Source of the DNA: Morchella semilibera
Lineage: Eukaryota > Ascomycota > Pezizomycetes > Pezizales > Morchellaceae
Reading direction: 5' to 3'
Assembly: GCA_009192285.1 (NCBI GenBank)
Contig: WBVU01000012.1
Location: 682,001 to 746,000 of the forward strand
DNA length: 64,000 nt
Shown here: piece after piece, positions 63,520 to 64,000 of the stretch
Position numbering within the stretch: the stretch's first letter is position 1
How the letters are laid out: each line of letters begins with the position of its first letter
Translations under genes and position numbers: made by a program
The notes under the pieces: model-generated
Seen by the model: the letters and a program-made list of their open reading frames with translations, nothing else
Told to the model about the DNA's origin: nothing
The model's database searches: none

Positions 63520-64000
63520 ATAGGCAGCAAGGGCAAGGGGGGGGGGGAAGAAGGGGGGAGGTGTGGAGGTTATATCTTAATATCTATATTTATTTATATG
63601 GTTTTGGAATATCAAGATCAAGATGTTAGAGATCTTAATCTTGAACGTCATCTGGCAGGTACAGTAAAGGAGACTGACTACATGTCTCTCTTTTTTCTCC
63701 CTCTTTCTTGTCCTCTCACTCTATCCCCCCTCTCCACCCATCCTTCCTACTGCAATTACCTGGTACTCCTCACCTTTGGCTACATAACCCAGGTACAATA
63801 CATGATACCTTACCTGATCATCCCTCCTCTCTCTCCGCCACTGGCACCCAATCTCGGCAAAGCAGGTCACAACCACCAAGCCATCAACCCCTAGATCCCA
63901 AATCTCTCTTCTACCCCGGGTGTCTGAATCGAATCGGAAAACCCGCAGTCTGTGAGTCGCAAGAGAGGGTGGGTGTGAGGTAAGAGGAGCCGGATCTAAG

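Larger units (their letters stand above)
56924..64000. other. 7-kb region upstream of the GATA-factor gene, repeat-rich, no supported gene
   Basis: The 250 bp next to the start codon are C/T-rich on the gene's strand (57125-57205), as in fungal core promoters and leaders. Two short upstream open frames on the minus strand lie at 57071-57045 and 57030-56977. A possible acceptor TTTTAG lies about 20 nt before the ATG, so a leader intron may exist. Further out are many microsatellites and homopolymers, a 43-bp hairpin at 62358-62400, and TACATGTA at about 59488, 59780, 60065 and 63010. No second gene was recognised. Confidence 0.55.

Noticed and set aside
1-64000. CRISPR array, operon or biosynthetic gene cluster
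   Set aside because: There are no regularly spaced direct repeats with spacers. The organism is a fungus, and the six genes have unrelated functions and wide spacing.

Overview
The window is nuclear DNA of a filamentous ascomycete (Pezizomycotina). The genes are spliced, with introns of about 42 to 161 nt and GT..AG ends. Two regulators are types typical of this group: a Cat8/FacB-type zinc-cluster activator and an NsdD/SUB-1-type GATA factor. I cannot fix the class from sequence alone. The introns are many and the intergenic DNA is long, which would suit an early-diverging lineage such as Pezizomycetes, but that is inference.

The window is gene-poor. I support six protein-coding loci. (1) A single-exon acidic, low-complexity orphan protein lies at 16865-17803 (+). 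(2) A four-exon SET-domain lysine methyltransferase lies at 28770-30479 (-). (3) A D-arabinose 1-dehydrogenase (Ara2-like aldo/keto reductase) lies at 31436-32519 (+); it is divergent from the SET gene and broken by four frameshifts. (4) A five-exon Cat8/FacB acetate/gluconeogenesis activator lies at 38175-41213 (+), with one probable single-base frameshift. (5) A ten-exon glutamate-cysteine ligase (glutathione synthesis) lies at 44195-47074 (-). (6) A four-exon NsdD/SUB-1-like GATA factor lies at 55173-56923 (-). They do not form one pathway or cluster; they look like ordinary scattered fungal genes. No tRNA, rRNA, CRISPR array or intact transposon was recognised.

The rest (1-16.8 kb, 17.8-28.8 kb, 32.5-38.2 kb, 41.2-44.2 kb, 47.1-55.2 kb and 56.9-64 kb) is non-coding by inspection. 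It is rich in microsatellites and homopolymers. Two signals stand out. First, the 8-bp palindrome TACATGTA occurs about 50 times, where chance predicts about one, and I found no copy in an assigned exon. Second, there are at least seven short hairpin-forming inverted-repeat elements (67-170 bp), all with TA at their outer ends and in most cases GTAC. Three belong to one family, one copy of which carries a clean internal deletion. Two others share motifs that recall fungal Fot1/pogo-type non-autonomous elements. Two of the seven sit side by side in the divergent promoter between the SET gene and the aldo/keto reductase.
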